The notes beneath the pieces are model-generated. The model worked only from the letters and a program-made list of their open reading frames with translations, searched no databases and was not told where the DNA came from. A stretch of 34,204 nucleotides of DNA, from positions 1-34,204 of the forward strand of contig NZ_CAJATU010000030.1 in assembly GCF_903944925.1 (NCBI RefSeq). The letters run 5' to 3'. Source of the stretch: an uncultured Rhodopila sp. GTDB taxonomy: Bacteria; Pseudomonadota; Alphaproteobacteria; Acetobacterales; Acetobacteraceae. The position numbers and the translations under genes were made by a program. Below, one piece after another: positions 27,371 to 34,204 of this stretch; the first letter of the stretch is position 1; each line of letters opens with the position of its first letter.

Positions 27371-28555
27371 ATGCTCGACGTACCCGTATCCGCCACGGCC
27401 GGGATCATCCGCCGTTGCGAAGATCTTTTCGCGGATCTGCATTTTTCGACCGCGCGAGCATGGAAGGCGGCGAAGCCGGGGCGCAAGGTTATCGGCTTCA
27501 TGCCGTATTACGTGCCGCGTGAAATCATTCACGCTGCCGGCGCGCTGCCGCTGGGCATTCTGGGCGGTGGTGACCAGCTTGAGGTGATCCACGGCGACGC
27601 CTACTACCAGAGCTATATTTGCCGCATTCCGCGCTCGACGATCGAACTCGGTGTCTCCGGCCGGATCGATTTTGTCGATGGCATGTTGTTTCCGTCGATC
27701 TGCGATGTCATCCGGAACCTGTCGGGCATGTGGATGCTGATGTTTCCGAACACCGCCGCGCGCTACGTCGATCTGCCGCAGAATTTCGAGGACGATGTCG
27801 GCGGCGAATTCTACCGCAGCGAGTTGAACGAAATCCGCGAATGGCTGGGTCGGATTACCGGCCAGCCGATCACCGACGACGCGATCCGGGCCTCGATCGA
27901 AGTGTTCAACGAAAACCGCCGTCTGGTGCGGGAGGCTTACACGCTGCGCACCGACGAGCCGTGGAACGTTCCCGCGTCGGAGCTTTACCTGGTGATGCGC
28001 GCCGGGTTTGTCTTGCCGGTGGAGGAGCACAGCCAGCTTATACGCGACTATCTGGCGTCCGTGCGAGACCAGCAAAGGCCCATCAAGGACAATTCCCGTG
28101 TCGTGGTGTCCGGGGCGTTCTGCGAGCAGCCGCCGCTGACCTTGATCAAGTCGATCGAACTGTCCGGATGCTATATCGTCGATGACGACTTCCTGCTGAT
28201 CAACCGGTGGGAGCGCTCGGACGTCGCGACGGATGGCGATCCGCTGGCGGCGCTGGCGCGGTCGTTCCTGCATGATTCGCATTCGACGCCGCCGAAATAT
28301 GAGCCGGACCAGGCGAAGAAGGGTCTGTATCTCGTCGAAGCCGTGCGGAAACACCGTGCCGAGGGCGTCATCTTCGCCATGGCCAGCTTCTGCGATCCGG
28401 CGTTGCTGGATCGTCCCATGTTGCAGGACATTCTGAAAGCGCACGGCGTGCCGCAGATCGCTTTCAAGTTCGCCGAAAACTCGGGCCAGATGCAGCCGAT
28501 TCGCGAGCAAGCCGGAACATTCTCCGATTCAATCAAGCTGTGGAGTGGCGCATGA
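27371..28555 (+). CDS. bcrC: Benzoyl-CoA reductase subunit C
   Basis: This 394-residue protein is one of the two subunits that form the benzoyl-CoA-binding, ring-reducing half of class I benzoyl-CoA reductase, related to 2-hydroxyacyl-CoA dehydratases. The family segments FMPYYVPREIIHAAGALPLGILGGG, DAYYQSYICRIPRS, DGMLFPSICDVIRNLSGMW and the C-terminal FCDPALLDRPMLQ are recognisable; conserved cysteines in these (YICR, PSICD, SFCDP) are likely [4Fe-4S] ligands. I chose the ATG at 27371, nine bases after GGGAGG, over an ATG at 27362 that abuts that site. The stop overlaps bcrB by ATGA. Confidence 0.94.
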   Translation: MLDVPVSATAGIIRRCEDLFADLHFSTARAWKAAKPGRKVIGFMPYYVPREIIHAAGALPLGILGGGDQLEVIHGDAYYQSYICRIPRSTIELGVSGRIDFVDGMLFPSICDVIRNLSGMWMLMFPNTAARYVDLPQNFEDDVGGEFYRSELNEIREWLGRITGQPITDDAIRASIEVFNENRRLVREAYTLRTDEPWNVPASELYLVMRAGFVLPVEEHSQLIRDYLASVRDQQRPIKDNSRVVVSGAFCEQPPLTLIKSIELSGCYIVDDDFLLINRWERSDVATDGDPLAALARSFLHDSHSTPPKYEPDQAKKGLYLVEAVRKHRAEGVIFAMASFCDPALLDRPMLQDILKAHGVPQIAFKFAENSGQMQPIREQAGTFSDSIKLWSGA

Positions 28556-29862
28556 CCATCATCACTCGCCCCGCGTCGAAGCCCGCGGACATCATCAAGG
28601 ACGCTTCGATGTCGAAGCAGAAGGACATGATGGCGCGGCATTACGAGCGGCTGTCCGACGCGCCGACCAACGGCGAAAAGGTCGCCGCCACCTTTGTACC
28701 TGGTAATCTCAATGAATTACTGATGTGCTTCGGCCTGGTCAACAACCTGCCGGAGGTGAACGCCATTCAGAGCGGGCTGCGCAAGCAAAGCGGCGGCTAC
28801 GTCATGGAAGCCGAGAAAAGCGGCCATTCCGAGGACGTCTGCACCTACGTCAAGTCCGATATCGGCATGATGAGCAAGGGCAATATCGGCCCGAATGGCC
28901 GCAAGCTGCCGGACCCGGACGTGCTGTTGCTGTCCTACACCGGCTGTTTCACCTTCATGAAGTGGTTCGAGCTGCTGCGGCAACAGTATAACTGCGAGAC
29001 GATCATGTTCCATACGCCGTACATGGCGGACGGGAAGATCACCAAGGACATGATCAAGTACATGGTGAAACAACTCAAGCAGGACGTCATTCCGAAGCTT
29101 GAGAAAGTATCCGGGGTAAAATTTGATATCGATCTTTTGCGTGAGCACCTGCGGAAATCCGCCATCGCCGAGGACGATCTTGTCTGGGTCTTGCAAAGTG
29201 CCAAGACGAAGCCATCGCCGATCGATGCGTATTTCGGGGGGATTTATTATATCGGGCCGATTTTCGGGGCGTTCCGGGGCACCGACGATGCGATCGACTA
29301 TTATCGTTTCCTGCGCCAGGAAGTGGAAGAACGCATCGCCGAAGGCAAGGGGCCGGTCACGCCCGATGGCGACATGGGGCAGGAGCGCTATCGCCTGGTC
29401 GTCGAAGGGCCGCCGAACTACACGCATTTCCGGCAGTTCTGGAAGATGTTCTATGATGAGGGCGCGGTTGTCGTCGCCTCCAGTTATACGAAAGTCGGTG
29501 GCACCTACGATTTCGGCTTCCGGCACGACCCGGTCAATCCGCTGGAATCGCTCGCGGAATATTGCCTCAATGTCTACACCAACCGGAACCTGCCGATGCG
29601 GGTGGACATGCTGGAGAACTACATTGACGAATACCAGGCCGACGGGCTGCTGATCAATTCGATAAAAAGCTGCAACAGTTTTTCGGCCGGGCAGTTGCTG
29701 ATGATGCGGGAGGTCGAAAAGCGCACCGGCAAGCCGGCGGCGTTTATCGAGACGGATCTGGTCGATCCGCGCTATTTCTCGCCCGCCAACATCAAGAACC
29801 GCCTCGAAAGCTACTTCCAGATGATCGAGCAGAAACGCGCCGGTTTGCGCGGCGCTGCCTGA
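28552..29862 (+). CDS. bcrB: Benzoyl-CoA reductase subunit B
   Basis: This 436-residue subunit partners BcrC in the catalytic module that transfers two electrons to the aromatic ring of benzoyl-CoA. It belongs to the same 2-hydroxyacyl-CoA dehydratase-like family. Typical stretches are [53 protein letters not shown], and near the C-terminus [22 protein letters not shown]. Cysteines in EDVCTY, YTGCF and IKSCNS are likely cluster ligands. The start at 28552 overlaps the bcrC stop. Subunit size agrees with BcrB/BadE-type proteins. Confidence 0.94.
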   Translation: MTIITRPASKPADIIKDASMSKQKDMMARHYERLSDAPTNGEKVAATFVPGNLNELLMCFGLVNNLPEVNAIQSGLRKQSGGYVMEAEKSGHSEDVCTYVKSDIGMMSKGNIGPNGRKLPDPDVLLLSYTGCFTFMKWFELLRQQYNCETIMFHTPYMADGKITKDMIKYMVKQLKQDVIPKLEKVSGVKFDIDLLREHLRKSAIAEDDLVWVLQSAKTKPSPIDAYFGGIYYIGPIFGAFRGTDDAIDYYRFLRQEVEERIAEGKGPVTPDGDMGQERYRLVVEGPPNYTHFRQFWKMFYDEGAVVVASSYTKVGGTYDFGFRHDPVNPLESLAEYCLNVYTNRNLPMRVDMLENYIDEYQADGLLINSIKSCNSFSAGQLLMMREVEKRTGKPAAFIETDLVDPRYFSPANIKNRLESYFQMIEQKRAGLRGAA

Positions 29863-29872
29863 GGGGGACACC

Positions 29873-31186
29873 ATGCGCACGTTCATCGGCATCGACCTCG
29901 GCTCGACCACCACCAAAGCGGTTCTGCTTGACGAAAACCGCGACGTCATCGGCCGCGGCATCACCAACTCCCGGTCCAACTACGCCACCGCCGCGCGCGT
30001 CGCCAGCGAGGAGGCGCGGATCGACGGCCGCTTCACCTTGTTCCGCCGCGCGCTGGAATCCGGCGAGGCGAACGGCGACCTTGTGCAGGCGTTTCTTGGC
30101 GCGCTGGAACGGAACTTCCGGCTGGTGCAGTTCCTGGAGCAGCTTGGCGATCTGGAAGAAACCTGCCTCGGGCAGTTGAAGACGGAACGGTTTGCCAAAG
30201 TGGCCGACAGGATGGGCGAGGCGCTGAACGAGGTGTTCAGGCGGCTGCGCGCCGAGGCACCGGACCTTTACGCCCCCGGCGCGGTGCGCAAGTCGGATTT
30301 CTTCCGCGACATCGCAGGCTCCCGCTTCCATGTGCATGCCGATGCGGTTGCCGAAGAATCCGCCGTGCCGCATGAAATCCTGCTGAATGCCTACGACAAA
30401 TCGATCATCGACGTGGAGAACCGGCCGCCGTCGGGCGACATGAGCGACAAGTTCCACCGCGCCATGGAGCGCGTGCTGGAGATCGATCCGCACCTGATCG
30501 ACGGGGCGAACGACGTCCCGGCCAGGATCGAAAATACCCTCGGCCTCGAACTGGAAGAAACCTATCTCGTCGGCACCGGCTACGGCCGCGTGACGTTGCC
30601 GTTCTCCAAGGAGCATATCCGGTCGGAGATCCTCTGCCACGGCCTTGGCGCGCATATGATGTATCCGAAGACCCGCACGGTGCTGGATATCGGCGGCCAG
30701 GACACCAAGGGCATCCAGGTCGATGGCAGCGGCATCGTGGCGAATTTCCAGATGAACGACCGCTGCGCGGCGGGGTGCGGGCGCTATCTCGGCTATATCG
30801 CCGACGAGATGAACATGGGCCTGCACGAACTCGGCCCGCTGGCCATGAAATCGAACCGGCCGGCGCGGATCAATTCGACCTGCACTGTGTTCGCCGGGGC
30901 GGAATTGCGCGACCGCCTGTCGCTGGGGGAAAAGCGGGAGGACATCCTGGCGGGTTTGCACCGTGCGATCATTTTGCGGGCGATCTCGATCATTTCGCGC
31001 TCGGGCGGTGTCACCGACGAATTCACCTTTACCGGCGGGGTCGCCAAAAACGAAGCCGCGGTGCGGGAGTTGCGCAAGCTGATCAAGGAAAACTACGGCG
31101 ACGTCACGATCAATATCAATCCGGACTCGATCTACACCGGTGCGCTCGGCGCCGCCGAATTCGCCCGCCGCGCCGTGGTTTCCTGA
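29873..31186 (+). CDS. bcrA: Benzoyl-CoA reductase ATPase subunit A
   Basis: This 437-residue subunit is one half of the ATP-dependent electron activator. It belongs to the ASKHA (acetate/sugar kinase, Hsc70, actin) fold: phosphate-1 motif [15 protein letters not shown] at the N-terminus and [12 protein letters not shown] near residue 265. Cys298 and Cys302 ([12 protein letters not shown]) lie where activators of 2-hydroxyacyl-CoA dehydratases hold a bridging [4Fe-4S] cluster, with Cys337 in [10 protein letters not shown]. The length of about 437, with an insert between the phosphate motifs, marks the Bcr/Bad type rather than the shorter Bzd-type activators of Azoarcus. bcrD follows after 14 bases. 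Confidence 0.94.
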   Translation: MRTFIGIDLGSTTTKAVLLDENRDVIGRGITNSRSNYATAARVASEEARIDGRFTLFRRALESGEANGDLVQAFLGALERNFRLVQFLEQLGDLEETCLGQLKTERFAKVADRMGEALNEVFRRLRAEAPDLYAPGAVRKSDFFRDIAGSRFHVHADAVAEESAVPHEILLNAYDKSIIDVENRPPSGDMSDKFHRAMERVLEIDPHLIDGANDVPARIENTLGLELEETYLVGTGYGRVTLPFSKEHIRSEILCHGLGAHMMYPKTRTVLDIGGQDTKGIQVDGSGIVANFQMNDRCAAGCGRYLGYIADEMNMGLHELGPLAMKSNRPARINSTCTVFAGAELRDRLSLGEKREDILAGLHRAIILRAISIISRSGGVTDEFTFTGGVAKNEAAVRELRKLIKENYGDVTININPDSIYTGALGAAEFARRAVVS

Positions 31187-31200
31187 AGCAGGAGAATGTC

Positions 31201-32043
31201 ATGCCGATAACAGCAGGAATCGATGTCGGAACCGGTGCCGTCAAGGTCGCGGTGTTCGACGTGCACGGCGGTACGGAAACCTGCCTGGCCAAGCGCGTCG
31301 AGCGTGTCCGCCAGCGCGACCCGCTGAAGCTGGCCGCGCAGATCTACAACGATGTGGTCAAGGCGGCGGGTCTGGCCCGCAACGACATCGCCTATTGCGC
31401 GACCACCGGGGAGGGCGAGGCGCTGGACTTCCACACCGGTCATTTCTATTCAATGACCACCCACGCGCGTGGCGCGATCTATCTGCGCCCGGATGCTCGT
31501 GCCGCACTTGATGTCGGAGCGTTGCATGGCCGGGCCATCCGGCTGGACGAACGCGGCAAGGTGCTGAACTACAAGATGACCAGCCAATGCGCCTCGGGTT
31601 CCGGGCAGTTCCTGGAGAACATCGCGCGGTATCTCGGCATTGCGCAGGATGAAATCGGCAGCCTGTCGCAGCAGTCTGACAACCCCGAGAAGGTGTCCGG
31701 CATCTGCGCCGTGCTGGCGGAGACCGACGTCATCAACATGGTGTCGCGCGGCATCACCGCGCCGAACATCCTCAAGGGCATTCACGAATCCATGGCCGAT
31801 CGGCTGGCGAAACTGCTGAAGACGATCGGGACGGTGGATGGGGTGATCCAGATGACCGGCGGCCTCGCGCTCGATGCCGGGCTGGTCGAGGCGATGAAGG
31901 AAGCGACGGCGCGGGCGAAAATCACCGCGCCGATAGAAAGCCATCCGGATGCGATTTTCGCGGGCGCGTTCGGGGCGGCGCTATGGGGCGCATTCCGGCA
32001 CGAAAAGTTTGCGCGGCTGGCGGAGCAGGCGAAGGCGGCATAG
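31201..32043 (+). CDS. bcrD: Benzoyl-CoA reductase ATPase subunit D
   Basis: This 280-residue ASKHA-fold protein completes the ATPase heterodimer with BcrA. Together they hydrolyse two ATP per electron pair to drive electrons from reduced ferredoxin to the ring-reducing BcrBC half. The N-terminal phosphate motif is GIDVGTGAVKVAVFD. Cys130 (SQCASGSGQFLENIARYLG) and Cys169 (GICAVLAETDVINM) are the expected ligands of the [4Fe-4S] cluster shared between A and D. A GGAG site precedes the ATG at 31201. It is the last gene of the run; a REP-like palindrome follows 21 bases after the stop and no ferredoxin gene comes next. Confidence 0.94.
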   Translation: MPITAGIDVGTGAVKVAVFDVHGGTETCLAKRVERVRQRDPLKLAAQIYNDVVKAAGLARNDIAYCATTGEGEALDFHTGHFYSMTTHARGAIYLRPDARAALDVGALHGRAIRLDERGKVLNYKMTSQCASGSGQFLENIARYLGIAQDEIGSLSQQSDNPEKVSGICAVLAETDVINMVSRGITAPNILKGIHESMADRLAKLLKTIGTVDGVIQMTGGLALDAGLVEAMKEATARAKITAPIESHPDAIFAGAFGAALWGAFRHEKFARLAEQAKAA

Positions 32044-32064
32044 AGGCGCAGCAACGAAAGGCGG

Positions 32065-32086
32065 ATGGCGGGCCTTCGCCCGCCAT
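32065..32086. repeat. REP-like palindrome after bcrD
   Basis: A perfect 9-bp inverted repeat ATGGCGGGC/GCCCGCCAT with loop CTTC lies between the convergent bcrD and flavin-reductase-like genes. It may end transcripts from both sides. It belongs to the ATGGC..GCCAT family seen at four other places in the window. Confidence 0.65.
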
Positions 32087-32099
32087 GACTCCGGGTGGC

Positions 32100-32603
32100 C
32101 TAGCCGCCGTAATAAACCGTGTCGCCGAGATCCTTCATCTCCAGGATCGCCGCATCGGCGCGGCCAACCGGCGGGGTCTTTACATACGCCTCGGTCACCT
32201 CGGCCACGACGATGTGGTGATCGCCCAGCTCAACGATCTCCCGCACCGTCAATTCTACTGCTGCAATCGCCGCGTCCAAAATCGGCGCGCCGTTGGCGCC
32301 CGCATGGAACTCCTGGCCGGACAGTTTCCCGTCCTCCAGCTTGGCCGGCTTGAAGAAGGCAAAGGCGAGGCCCTTGTGCTCCTTGCCGAGCATATTCAGT
32401 GCAAACCGCCCGGTGCCCTTGACCACGGTGTGGGCACCCGAATCGGCCTTGATACCAACGACGACCAAGGGCGGTCCGAACGATCCCTGCGTCACCCAGT
32501 TCACCGTCGCCGCGCCGATGTTGCCCTTCCCGTCATCCGCGGTCAGGACATAGATCCCGTACGGGATCATGCGGAGTGCGGTCTTCTTGGCATCGGCGTC
32601 CAT
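32100..32603 (-). CDS. Flavin reductase-like FMN-binding protein
   Basis: This 167-residue protein has the flavin reductase-like split-barrel fold that binds FMN and often supplies reduced flavin to monooxygenases. Typical elements are the N-terminal RMIPYGIYVLTADDG, the ATVNWVTQGSFGPPLVVVGIK core and the GDHHIVVAEV motif in the second half. The partner is not in the window. It is read toward bcrD and so is unlikely to belong to the anaerobic operon. The ATG at 32603 has an AAGGGG site that could be covered by a hairpin. It lies 69 bases downstream of phoB on the same strand. Confidence 0.85.
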   Translation of the reverse strand: MDADAKKTALRMIPYGIYVLTADDGKGNIGAATVNWVTQGSFGPPLVVVGIKADSGAHTVVKGTGRFALNMLGKEHKGLAFAFFKPAKLEDGKLSGQEFHAGANGAPILDAAIAAVELTVREIVELGDHHIVVAEVTEAYVKTPPVGRADAAILEMKDLGDTVYYGG

Positions 32604-32610
32604 CGGAGTC

Positions 32611-32631
32611 CCCTTGGATAGAAATCAAGGG
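32611..32631 (-). promoter_or_regulatory. Hairpin covering the ribosome-binding site of the flavin reductase gene
   Basis: On the minus strand CCCTTG, a 9-base loop and CAAGGG form a 6-bp stem directly before the flavin reductase start. The right arm contains the AAGGG that would serve as ribosome-binding site. It may be a weak attenuator, or simply a remnant of a phoB terminator; the short stem makes either uncertain. Confidence 0.3.
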
Positions 32632-32672
32632 AACCAGCTTAGGACCGTTCTGGCCTCGGTGAAAAGCGCTGG

Positions 32673-33389
32673 CTAAAGCGCCTCGGTATCCAGCGCGTAT
32701 CCCGCCGTCCGCACCGTCCGCACGACGTCCAGTTCCTCCGGCCCGTTGATCGACTTGCGCAGCCGGCGGATATGCACATCCACCGTGCGCGGCTCGACAT
32801 GGATGTCCGGCCCCCAGACCGCGTCCAGCAGCTCCTCGCGTGAGAACACCCGCCGCGGATGCTGCATGAAGAATTCCAACAGCCGGAATTCCGTCGGCCC
32901 CAGGTGCAACCGCCGATCGTTACGGGTGACGCGGTGGGAGGCGAGGTCCATGGCGATGTCGTGGAACGCCAGCAGGCCCTTCACCGGCACCGAATTGGAC
33001 CGCCGCAGCAACGCCCGCATCCGCGCCAGCAGCGCCTCGATGTTGAACGGCTTGGTGATGTAATCATCCGCGCCGGTGTTCAGGCCGCGCACCGCGTCCT
33101 GGTCCTCGGTGCGGGCGGAGACCATGATCACCGGCAAATCCCGGGTCGCGGCCTTGCGGCGGATCTGGCGGCAGACCTCGATGCCGGACATCACCGGCAG
33201 CATCCAGTCCAGCAGCACAAGGTCGGGCTGCTGTTCCGCGATGCGGGTCAAGGCTTCCTGGCCGTCGCCGGCCTCATCGACCCGGAAGCCTTGTTTCTCG
33301 AGGTTGTAGCGCAGCATTGTCGCCAGCGGCGCTTCATCCTCCACCACCAGGACCAGCGGCTTTGGCAGGCTCGATACGCTGTCAAGCAT
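32673..33389 (-). CDS. phoB: Phosphate regulon response regulator PhoB
   Basis: This 238-residue OmpR/PhoB-type response regulator activates phosphate-starvation genes. The receiver domain covers about residues 11-130, with acidic pocket ED (17-18), phospho-acceptor Asp61 in LVLLDWMLP and the lysine of DDYITKPF. The C-terminal winged helix (about 140-235) has LGPTEFRLLEFFMQHPRRVFSREELLDAVWG and the recognition stretch RTVDVHIRRLRKSI. The start at 33389 has GGAG upstream. It follows phoU by 16 bases, matching the common pst-phoU-phoB order. Its sensor kinase PhoR is not in the window. Confidence 0.95.
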   Translation of the reverse strand: MLDSVSSLPKPLVLVVEDEAPLATMLRYNLEKQGFRVDEAGDGQEALTRIAEQQPDLVLLDWMLPVMSGIEVCRQIRRKAATRDLPVIMVSARTEDQDAVRGLNTGADDYITKPFNIEALLARMRALLRRSNSVPVKGLLAFHDIAMDLASHRVTRNDRRLHLGPTEFRLLEFFMQHPRRVFSREELLDAVWGPDIHVEPRTVDVHIRRLRKSINGPEELDVVRTVRTAGYALDTEAL

Positions 33390-33405
33390 CACACTCTCCT
33401 GTAAG

Positions 33406-34125
33406 CTATTCTTTGGCGCGGATGACGGCATAGGCCGACGAATCACCTTTGGGGCGGGTGTCCGGCAGCACTTCGCCTTCTACCGCGTAGTAAATCGTCT
33501 CGGCAATATTGGTCGCATGGTCGCCGATACGTTCCAGGTTCTTAGCGATGAACAGAAGATGCGTGCACGGCGTAATGTTGCGCGGATCCTCCATCATGTA
33601 GGTGATCAGTTCGCGGAACAGGGCATTGTAGATGTCGTCCACCACCCGGTCCGACCGCCAGACCTCGATCGCCTTTTCCGTGTCGTTGGAGCCGATGGCG
33701 TCGATGATCGCCTTCAACTGTTCCTGCACCATGTGCGCCATGTGCGCGAGGCCGCTCAGCGAGTAGGGCAGGGTGTACTGCCCAAGCACGATGCTGCGCT
33801 TGGCAACGTTGGCGGCATAGTCGCCGATACGCTCCAGGTCGCCGGTGATCTTCAGCCCGGCGACGATGCGCCGCAGGTCGCCCGCCATCGGCTGGCGCAG
33901 CGCCAGCATGCGGATGACGAACTGCTCCACCTCGCGCTCCAGCAGATCGACCTTGGGGTCTTCCTCGACCGCCCGGGTTGCGGCATTGCTGTCGCGGTTC
34001 ATGATCGCCTCGGCCGCCAGGGCGACCTGGCTTTCGACGATGCCGCCCATCTCGGTCAGCATGTCGCGCAGCCGCTTCAGGTCAGTATCGAAACTTTTGA
34101 CCAGGTGCTCGGTCGAATCGGACAT
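33406..34125 (-). CDS. phoU: Phosphate signalling protein PhoU
   Basis: This 239-residue all-helical protein links the Pst phosphate transporter to the PhoR/PhoB system and keeps the regulon off when phosphate is plentiful. The two repeated PhoU three-helix bundles are seen, each with the metal-binding type motif: KITGDLERIGDYAANVAKR in the first half and KNLERIGDHATNIAETIYY in the second. Length is standard. It lies 22 bases after pstB and 16 before phoB. The start at 34125 gives the normal N-terminus (HLVKSFDTDLKRLRDML). Confidence 0.96.
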   Translation of the reverse strand: MSDSTEHLVKSFDTDLKRLRDMLTEMGGIVESQVALAAEAIMNRDSNAATRAVEEDPKVDLLEREVEQFVIRMLALRQPMAGDLRRIVAGLKITGDLERIGDYAANVAKRSIVLGQYTLPYSLSGLAHMAHMVQEQLKAIIDAIGSNDTEKAIEVWRSDRVVDDIYNALFRELITYMMEDPRNITPCTHLLFIAKNLERIGDHATNIAETIYYAVEGEVLPDTRPKGDSSAYAVIRAKE

Positions 34126-34147
34126 CTGCCTGATGGTTCCTTCCTGT

Positions 34148-34204
34148 TCAGCCGAATCGGCCGGTGACGTATTCCTGAGTCCGTTTCTGCTTCGGCGCGG
34201 TGAA
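34148..34204 (-). CDS. pstB: Phosphate ABC transporter ATP-binding protein PstB, C-terminal end only
   Basis: The minus strand from the right edge encodes the last 18 residues FTAPKQKRTQEYVTGRFG followed by TGA. This is the conserved PstB tail (typically NPKxKRTEDYITGRFG). The rest of the gene is outside the window. The position before phoU fits the standard pstSCAB-phoU order. Confidence 0.88.
   Translation of the reverse strand, partial: FTAPKQKRTQEYVTGRFG

Noticed and set aside
32100..32603. Flavin reductase as a member of the anaerobic aromatic pathway
   Set aside because: It is on the opposite strand, separated by a palindrome, and such proteins usually serve oxygen-dependent monooxygenases.

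Overview
The window reads as chromosomal DNA from a GC-rich alphaproteobacterium. The gene types (short Rickettsiales/Rhodospirillales-type Dcd, NodT-type and OprB-type outer-membrane proteins, pstB-phoU-phoB order) and scattered ATGGC..GCCAT palindromes suggest Rhodospirillales, perhaps Acetobacteraceae. This assignment is inference from protein style, not a database result.

Layout. Positions 1-2602 hold housekeeping genes: a possible terminator, an initiator tRNA-Met, then dcd, murA and ppa on the plus strand. Positions 2671-7380 hold a complete branched-chain-amino-acid-type ABC importer on the minus strand (livG-livF-binding protein-livH-livM). Positions 7518-12214 hold envelope genes: an OprB-like porin, a divergent orphan NodT-type efflux lipoprotein, a truncated GH1 beta-glucosidase remnant and a DsbA-like thiol oxidoreductase. 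Positions 12399-15473 hold a gamma-glutamyltransferase-like lipoprotein, a small secreted Cys protein and an aminotransferase with an odd internal insertion. Positions 15564-17389 hold an SDR and an O-methyltransferase (minus strand), followed by an intergenic region with a perfect FNR-type box.

Positions 17768-32043 are the most interesting part: an apparently complete upper pathway for anaerobic degradation of benzoate and 4-hydroxybenzoate. A GNAT acetyltransferase and a cysteine-free Rrf2 regulator (minus strand, resembling the BadL/BadM pair of Rhodopseudomonas palustris) face a benzoate-CoA ligase-type gene. Then come the three subunits of 4-hydroxybenzoyl-CoA reductase (hcrC-hcrA-hcrB), a sigma70-like promoter with an overlapping dyad, and a second run: had-oah-dch-bcrC-bcrB-bcrA-bcrD. 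Together they would activate the aromatic acid to its CoA thioester, remove the para-hydroxyl, reduce benzoyl-CoA with ATP hydrolysis to cyclohexa-1,5-diene-1-carbonyl-CoA, and hydrate, oxidise and hydrolytically open the ring to 3-hydroxypimelyl-CoA. The ring-modifying branch is of Thauera/Magnetospirillum type (dch/had/oah), not the R. palustris badK/badH/badI type, while the likely regulators look R. palustris-like. No ferredoxin or 2-oxoacid:ferredoxin oxidoreductase gene is present, so the electron donor must be encoded elsewhere.

Positions 32100-34204 hold a flavin-reductase-like protein and the phosphate-regulation genes phoB and phoU plus the last 18 codons of pstB (all minus strand). 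REP-like palindromes sit in at least five intergenic gaps. No CRISPR array, rRNA, transposase or phage gene was seen.
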